From positions 186,001 to 250,000 of the forward strand of contig NZ_FNTA01000004.1 of NCBI RefSeq assembly GCF_900105055.1: a DNA stretch of 64,000 bases, in the 5' to 3' direction. The notes under the pieces are model-generated. The model had not been told where the DNA came from. It did not search any database and saw only the letters and a program-made list of their open reading frames with translations. Of this stretch, positions 58,989 through 64,000 are shown in pieces. This DNA comes from Amycolatopsis lurida (GTDB lineage: Bacteria > Actinomycetota > Actinomycetes > Mycobacteriales > Pseudonocardiaceae). The first letter of the stretch is position 1. Each line of letters opens with the position of its first letter. Made by a program: the position numbers and the translations under genes.

Positions 58989-61676
58989 GCCCAAGGCTTT
59001 CTTGAGTTCCGCCCGCGAACTCACCCCGAGCTTGGGGAAGATCCGGTGCAGATGCGTGCCGACCGTCCGGTGCGACAGGTAGAGCCGCTGCCCGATCTCC
59101 CGGTTCGTCAGGCCCTCCGCGGCCAGCTGCACGATGCTCAGCTCGTGCGGGGTCAGCTTCTCCCGCGCGTCGGGGCCGCGGTGGGGGCTCGACTCCCCCG
59201 CGCTCCGCAGTTCACGGCGCGCGCGTTCGGCCCATGCGGTCATGCCGAGCGCGTCGAACGTCTCCCGCGCGGTGCGCAGATGCGCCCGCGAGTCCACGGC
59301 GCGCCGCTGCCGCCGCAGCCATTCGCCGTAAGCCAGGTGCAGCCGCCCGCGTTCGGCGGGCCAGCCGTCCAGCTCCGCCCCCAGCGCGGTCTCGAACAGC
59401 TCGTCACCCGGTTCCAGGACGGCGCGGGCGAAGCGCAAGCCGATGTGCAGCGCGGGCGCCGGCGTCTTCAGCGCAAGCTGTTCCATCTCCGCGACGATCT
59501 CGCGCAACGCGTCGACCTGACCGGCCCGGACCGCCACCTCGGCGAGTTCCGCGATGAAGTAGACGCGCAGCGCCGGCTGGCAGGCGGGATCGGCGGGGTC
59601 GAACAGGCGCCGCAGGTCGGCGAACGCGTCGTCGAAGCGGCCCTCGCTCGACGCGGCGATCCCCTTGGCGAGTTGCACGGTCGCCAGCACCGGTCGGGCA
59701 CCGGCGGCGAGCGCGGTCCGTTCGGCCTCGACGGCCAGCGCCTTGGCCTGTTTGTGGTCACCACGCAGTGCGGCGATCTCGGCCTGGACCGCGGTGGCGA
59801 GGCCGTACATGAACGGCTGCCCGGTCTCCTTGGCGAATTGGGCGGCTTCCGCCGCGACCGGCACGGCCGCGGCGAGGTCGCCGAGCCGGACCCGGCTCCA
59901 CGCCAGCACCGCCAGCGCTCGTGGCAACAGACCGAGCCTGCCTTGTGCCCGCAGCCCCGGCGCCGCGGCCGCCGAGAACCGGGCCGCCAGATCGACCGCA
60001 CCGATCTGGAGCGACGCGCTGCCGAGAAACCGGTCGACCTCGGGGTCGGCACCGGTGGCGGCGGCGAGTTCGCGCAGCTCGCGGAGGACCGACCCGGCCC
60101 GGTCGAACGGCGCCACGTAGGCGGCGACGGCGACCAGGCGCGGATCCGAGTCCTCGACCGGGAGCCGGTCCGCGACGCCCAGCAGCGTTCGCCGCGTGTC
60201 CTCGCCGGGCTCGGCCCAGAAACAGCGCATGGCGGCACCCCACAGGATCCGCATCGCCGGATCCGGCTGACCGTCCTCCGCGACCGACTCGGCCAGCCGT
60301 GCCAGTTCCGCGATCCGCGACAGGTCCTCGCGGACACCGTCCTCGAACCCGCTGAGCAACCAGCTCGCCGTCGCTCGTTGCCGTGGCGTCAGCTCTCCCG
60401 CGCGGGCGTCCCGGACGAGTCGTTCCGCCGTCTCGCGGCCACCGGATTCGACGGCCAGCTCGGCCGCGCGCAGCAACCGGTCCGCCCGTCGTTCCGGATC
60501 GGCGCTCACCAGCGCCGCTTGCTCCAGCGCGGCGACGGCGGCCGTCGCTCCGCCGCGATGCCGGGCGCGATCGGCGGCGTGTTCCAGTTCGCGGGCCACC
60601 TCCTCGTCGGCACCGGTCGCGGCGGCCGCCCGATGCCAGGCGCTGCGATCCGGCTGCCCACGGAAGACCTCGGCGAGGCTCAGGTGCGCGCGGCGCCGTT
60701 CCTCGGCGGACACCGAGGCGGGGATGGCCGACCGCATCAGCGGATGCCGGAAAGTGACGACGCGGGCTTCGAGGTCGATCAACCGGGTTTCGACGGCGGG
60801 TGCCAACACCGACGGTTCGAGGACCTCGCCAACGAGCGAGCCTGCCGCCGCGAGGGTCTCGGCGAGCGAGCCTGCCTCGTTGAGGGCGGCGACCAGCGAA
60901 GTCGTCCGAGCCGGTTCCGGCAGCCCGGCGAACCGGGCCCCGAACGTTCGCTCGAGCCGTTCGGTCAGCGGCAGCACGGGTTCGGGCGCCTCGGTCACGG
61001 CCGACGGCAGCTCGGTCAGGGCCAGCGGATTCCCGGCGGCCTCGGCGAGCACCCGGGACCGGGCCGTCGAAGAAAGACCCGGGGCGACGGAGTCGACCAA
61101 CTCGGCCGACACGTCGCCGGGAAGGCGTCCCAGGTCCATTGAGGACAGTCCCGCGTCTCGCAGCGGCGACGGCTCCCCGTCCCGGACGGTCGCGATCAGC
61201 ACGATCGGCTCCGTCTCGATCCGCCTGGCGACGAACGCGAGCGCGTCGGCGCTCTCACGGTCCATCCAGTGGACGTCCTCGGCGACGATCAGCAACGGCT
61301 TGGCCGCCGCTTCGTCCGAAAGCAGCGTCAACGCGGCGAGCCCGACCAGATACGCGTTGGGCTCGCCCGCTTCGGCGAGCCCCAGCGCCGCCCAGAGCGC
61401 GGAACGCTGCGGCGCGGGCAGAGTGTCGGCACCGGCCCGCACCGGACGGAGCAGCTGGTGCAGCGCGGCGTACGCGAAGTTCCGTTCGGCCTCGGCGCCG
61501 GTCGCGCGCAACACCCGCAGGCCACCGAGGGCCGCGGCGGCCACCGCCTCCGCCACGAGGGCGGACTTGCCGACGCCCGGTTCGCCCTGGACGAGAACAC
61601 CGCCGCAGCCCGCGGCGGGCCCGTCGACGAGCTCGGACAGATCCTTCAGTTCGGCTTCCCGTCCGAAAAGCGGCAT
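58965..61676 (-). CDS. LAL-type regulator (large AAA ATPase with C-terminal LuxR domain)
   Basis: The product (903 aa) has an N-terminal ATPase with Walker A QGEPGVGKSA (near residue 30) and Walker B LLIVAEDVHWMD, a long alpha-helical TPR-like middle, and a C-terminal LuxR helix-turn-helix (LTPHELSIVQLAAEGLTNREIGQRLYLSHRTVGTHLHRIFPKLGV). The ATG at 61676 has GGGAGGAA upstream. It is divergent from the cupin/tannase pair, its likely target. Its last seven codons and stop lie in a palindromic repeat. MalT is the best known relative; the inducer here is unknown. Confidence 0.9.
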   Translation of the reverse strand: MPLFGREAELKDLSELVDGPAAGCGGVLVQGEPGVGKSALVAEAVAAAALGGLRVLRATGAEAERNFAYAALHQLLRPVRAGADTLPAPQRSALWAALGLAEAGEPNAYLVGLAALTLLSDEAAAKPLLIVAEDVHWMDRESADALAFVARRIETEPIVLIATVRDGEPSPLRDAGLSSMDLGRLPGDVSAELVDSVAPGLSSTARSRVLAEAAGNPLALTELPSAVTEAPEPVLPLTERLERTFGARFAGLPEPARTTSLVAALNEAGSLAETLAAAGSLVGEVLEPSVLAPAVETRLIDLEARVVTFRHPLMRSAIPASVSAEERRRAHLSLAEVFRGQPDRSAWHRAAAATGADEEVARELEHAADRARHRGGATAAVAALEQAALVSADPERRADRLLRAAELAVESGGRETAERLVRDARAGELTPRQRATASWLLSGFEDGVREDLSRIAELARLAESVAEDGQPDPAMRILWGAAMRCFWAEPGEDTRRTLLGVADRLPVEDSDPRLVAVAAYVAPFDRAGSVLRELRELAAATGADPEVDRFLGSASLQIGAVDLAARFSAAAAPGLRAQGRLGLLPRALAVLAWSRVRLGDLAAAVPVAAEAAQFAKETGQPFMYGLATAVQAEIAALRGDHKQAKALAVEAERTALAAGARPVLATVQLAKGIAASSEGRFDDAFADLRRLFDPADPACQPALRVYFIAELAEVAVRAGQVDALREIVAEMEQLALKTPAPALHIGLRFARAVLEPGDELFETALGAELDGWPAERGRLHLAYGEWLRRQRRAVDSRAHLRTARETFDALGMTAWAERARRELRSAGESSPHRGPDAREKLTPHELSIVQLAAEGLTNREIGQRLYLSHRTVGTHLHRIFPKLGVSSRAELKKALGLVSGKDG

Positions 61677-61794
61677 GGTGCGGCATTCCTCCCGTCGGCC
61701 GTGGGCGGCCGCCCGTCCGACGATACCCAAACGGTCCGGTTAGGACTCCCGGCGCCGTCCACAGGATGTAGACGGCGTGTCGACACGATCCGCC

Positions 61795-61800
61795 TAGCGT
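61795..61800 (+). promoter_or_regulatory. -10 element of the leaderless cupin gene
   Basis: TAGCGT ends 7 bases before the ATG at 61808 and no ribosome-binding site intervenes, so the message probably starts at the ATG. The 131-base gap to the divergent regulator gene is the only place for its operator. Confidence 0.45.
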
Positions 61801-61807
61801 CGGTCGC

Positions 61808-62242
61808 ATGCACAAGGCTTCCCGGTTCGCCCTTGCCCTGGCGCTCACCGGTCTCTCCGTGGGGCTCGTCCCCGCGACCGCGAACGCCACCCCTGGCCGC
61901 GGCGTCAGCGCGGTGACGCTCTTCGACCACGTGGTCGGCGACACCCAGTACGTGCTGAAGGAGATCACCCTGGCGCCCGGCGGCAGCACGGGCTGGCATT
62001 TTCACCCCGGTCCGGTGTCCGGCGTGGTCGAACGCGGCGTCCTGAGCCACCACGACGCGACCTGCGCGAGCGACGGCGTCTATCGCGCCGGGCAGGCGAT
62101 CACCGAGGAGAGCGGCCCCGGCTACGTCCACATCGGACGGAACCTGGGCACCGGACCGGTCGTGCTCGAGGTGCTCTACCGGGTGCCCGTGGGCCAGGCC
62201 CTGGCCGTCGACGTGCCCGACCCCGGCTGTTCGTTCGACTGA
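61808..62242 (+). CDS. Secreted small cupin-domain protein
   Basis: The product (144 aa) has a Sec signal peptide ending near ANA (about residue 27) and a single cupin barrel. Metal-ligand positions are seen in GWHFHPGPVSGVVERG (two His and a Glu) and possibly a further His in YVHIG. Two Cys (ATCASDG, PGCSFD) may form a disulphide. The exact reaction is unknown; secreted small cupins can be enzymes or binding proteins. It lies 17 bases upstream of a secreted tannase/feruloyl esterase and is probably cotranscribed with it. Confidence 0.82.
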   Translation: MHKASRFALALALTGLSVGLVPATANATPGRGVSAVTLFDHVVGDTQYVLKEITLAPGGSTGWHFHPGPVSGVVERGVLSHHDATCASDGVYRAGQAITEESGPGYVHIGRNLGTGPVVLEVLYRVPVGQALAVDVPDPGCSFD

Positions 62243-62259
62243 ATCCCCGAAGGAAAGTG

Positions 62260-63837
62260 ATGAGACGCAAGAAGTTGTTCCTGGCGGCGGCACCGCTGGC
62301 CGCCCTGCTGCCGCTGGTGCTGACCTCGGTCACCCAGACGGCGCCCGCCGAAGCGGCGGCGACGTCGTGCGCGGCGGTCCCGGTTTCGGCGCCCGACGGC
62401 GCGCGAATCGAGTCCGTCCGGGCCGAGCCGAAGCCCGGCGGGACGGTCACGTTCCCGCCCACCCCGTTCTCGGCCCCCGCCGCGATCACGGACGTGCCCG
62501 CGTACTGCGAAATCACCGTCACGCTGACCCACGGCAAGGCGGGCGACCACGTCAAGGTCGCCGTCGCGCTGCCCCGGACCGGGTGGACCGGCAGGCTCCA
62601 GGCGGTCGGCGGCAGCGCCTACACCGCCGGTGACTTCGGTGCCCCACTGGTCCAGGCCGTCAAGGACGGCTACAGCGGCGTGACGACCGACGCCGGTGTC
62701 CCGTTGACCTTCCTCGACACCTCGTGGGCACTCACGCCCCAAGGCGAGATCGACAAGACCCTGGTGACGAACTTCGCCACCCGTTCCGTGCACGAAGCCG
62801 CTCTCGTCGGCAAGGACGTGACACAGAAGTTCTACCAGCGCGAAGTCGCCTACTCGTACTGGAACGGCTGCTCGACCGGTGGCCGTCAGGGCTACTCGGA
62901 AGCGCAGCGGTACCCGGGAGACTTCGACGGCGTCCTGGCGAACGCTCCCGCCGTGCACTGGGCGGAGTTCGCGGTCGCGACCCTCTGGCCGCGCGTCGTG
63001 ATGAACCAGGAGAAGACCTTCCCGGCGGCCTGCGTCTTCACCGCTTTCCAGCAGGCGGCGATCAAGGCCTGTGACGGCCGGGACGGGGTCACCAACGGCA
63101 TCGTGGACCGGCCCGACGAATGCGGTTACGACCCTCGATCGCTCATCGGCACGAAGGTGCTCTGCGGCGACAGGGAGGTCATCGTCACCGCGGCGGACGC
63201 CGAAGTCGTCCGCAAGATCTGGGCCGGACCGACCGACGAGCACGGGCGACGGCTCTGGGCGGGTCTCCCCAAGGGCGCGGACTTCGGCCCGGTGACGAAC
63301 GCTCCCGGTTTCCCGGTGGCCGTGGGGTGGGTTCGGACGTTCCTGAAGAAGCAGCCCGGATTCGACACCGAGAAGATCACCTATCGCCAGTTCGCCGACC
63401 TGTTCCGCCAGTCGGTGCGGGAGTACGACGACGTCATCGGGACCTCGGACGCCGATCTGTCGGCGTTCCGCCGGGCAGGCGGCAAGCTGATCACCTTCGT
63501 CGGCTCCGACGACCAGCTGATCCCACCGGGCGGCACGCTGCAGTACCGCCGCGAGGTCGAGCGCGAGATGGGCGGCCCGAAGCGGGTCAACGACTTCTAC
63601 CGGCTGTTCCTCGCGCCGGGTGTCGCGCACTGCTCCGGCGGCGCGGGCGCCGCACCGACGAACGCGCTGGGCGCGCTCGTCGACTGGGTCGAACGCGGCA
63701 AGGCGCCGTCGACCCTGTCCGCGGCGAACGGCGACAAGACCCTCACCCGCGATCTCTGCCCGTATCCGCAGGTCTCGCGCTACCGCGGCCACGGTGATCC
63801 CGCGGTGGCCACCAGCTACCGCTGCACCGGCCACTGA
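62260..63837 (+). CDS. Secreted tannase/feruloyl esterase family hydrolase
   Basis: The product (525 aa) has a Sec signal peptide (residues 1-33, ending APAEAAA). The tannase-family catalytic set is present: Ser in WNGCSTGGRQGYSEAQRYP, Asp in GSDDQLIPP and His in APGVAHCSGG; the Cys next to Ser and His form the family's characteristic disulphide. Such enzymes free gallate, ferulate or similar aromatic acids from plant esters. The ATG at 62260 has AAGGAAAG upstream. Released hydroxycinnamates or hydroxybenzoates could feed pathways such as pobA, but the link is inferred. A strong terminator follows. Confidence 0.9.
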   Translation: MRRKKLFLAAAPLAALLPLVLTSVTQTAPAEAAATSCAAVPVSAPDGARIESVRAEPKPGGTVTFPPTPFSAPAAITDVPAYCEITVTLTHGKAGDHVKVAVALPRTGWTGRLQAVGGSAYTAGDFGAPLVQAVKDGYSGVTTDAGVPLTFLDTSWALTPQGEIDKTLVTNFATRSVHEAALVGKDVTQKFYQREVAYSYWNGCSTGGRQGYSEAQRYPGDFDGVLANAPAVHWAEFAVATLWPRVVMNQEKTFPAACVFTAFQQAAIKACDGRDGVTNGIVDRPDECGYDPRSLIGTKVLCGDREVIVTAADAEVVRKIWAGPTDEHGRRLWAGLPKGADFGPVTNAPGFPVAVGWVRTFLKKQPGFDTEKITYRQFADLFRQSVREYDDVIGTSDADLSAFRRAGGKLITFVGSDDQLIPPGGTLQYRREVEREMGGPKRVNDFYRLFLAPGVAHCSGGAGAAPTNALGALVDWVERGKAPSTLSAANGDKTLTRDLCPYPQVSRYRGHGDPAVATSYRCTGH

Positions 63838-63850
63838 GGCCACCCACACC

Positions 63851-63892
63851 AGTGCCCGTCGTGCCGTCGCCCCCTCCGGCACGACGGGCACT
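63851..63892 (+). terminator. Terminator after the tannase gene
   Basis: AGTGCCCGTCGTGCCG and CGGCACGACGGGCACT form a perfect 16-bp stem around a 10-base loop. It starts 14 bases after the stop codon. The remaining bases to 64000 hold no gene that I can support, only a short motif near 63923 that also occurs near 34627. Confidence 0.8.
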
Positions 63893-64000
63893 TCCCCACA
63901 CTGTGAGAAGTTCCGGCGTTCCCTTTGCCATACCCCTCAAAAGTACGGTATTGACGACAATGGACACCGGATCGCGAGCCGGTGCCACCTCTCTCCCGGC

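Noticed and set aside
1..64000. tRNA, rRNA, CRISPR arrays, prophage or transposase genes
   Set aside because: None could be recognised; repeats found are isolated palindromes without the regular spacing of CRISPR and without an encoded recombinase.

Overview
The window is high-GC actinomycete DNA (about 70% G+C by eye, frequent GTG starts, many leaderless-looking starts). Gene content and intergenic palindromes suggest Pseudonocardiales, probably Amycolatopsis; the genus is an inference. It is chromosomal, with no plasmid, phage or transposase genes seen.

Layout. 1-1560: two related secreted lipoproteins (the first cut by the window edge), then a decayed SRPBCC gene. 1682-23350 (all minus strand): a 13-gene catechol siderophore locus. 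It reads dhbA, then dhbC-dhbE-isochorismatase-aryl carrier protein-siderophore reductase-binding lipoprotein-two FecCD permeases-ATPase-3317-residue NRPS-MFS exporter-class I DAHP synthase. Most genes overlap by 4 bases, and an IdeR-type iron box precedes each of the two transcription units. 23487-28757: an AfsQ/Cse-like response regulator-kinase-lipoprotein operon, a divergent VanY-like peptidase, a saccharopine-dehydrogenase-like oxidoreductase and its divergent AraC-type regulator. 28738-34361: a malonate module (matC, matB, a carboxyltransferase-like protein, a secreted SGNH esterase) with a divergent GntR regulator and two palindromic operators. 34358-40829: aminotransferase, tautomerase-like protein, alditol oxidase, ArsB/NhaD-type transporter, IclR regulator and 4-hydroxybenzoate hydroxylase. 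40872-45655: quinate/shikimate utilisation (qsuB, qsuD, TetR, ShiA-like transporter) with matching operators in both promoters. 45720-50700: a broken hydrolase gene, a TetR/SDR pair, a PepSY membrane protein, a small membrane protein and an MFS transporter. 50733-56796: LacI regulator, maltose-type ABC importer and GH13 glucosidase. 56797-63837: a SARP regulator divergent from Ohr, then a large LuxR-family ATPase regulator divergent from a secreted cupin and a secreted tannase/feruloyl esterase.

How it works together. The siderophore operon is self-contained: DAHP synthase feeds the shikimate pathway, DhbC/isochorismatase/DhbA make 2,3-dihydroxybenzoate, DhbE loads it on a free-standing carrier protein, and the NRPS adds two residues that are probably epimerised. 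MFS exports the product; FecB/FecCD/ATPase import the ferric form and the SIP-type protein reduces it. The NRPS ends in a condensation domain with no carrier protein or thioesterase after it, so the product and its release are the most likely novelty here. The other modules are scavenging pathways, each with its own regulator and often a readable operator. Several families of intergenic palindromes, including one that supplies the stop codon of a gene, are scattered across the window.
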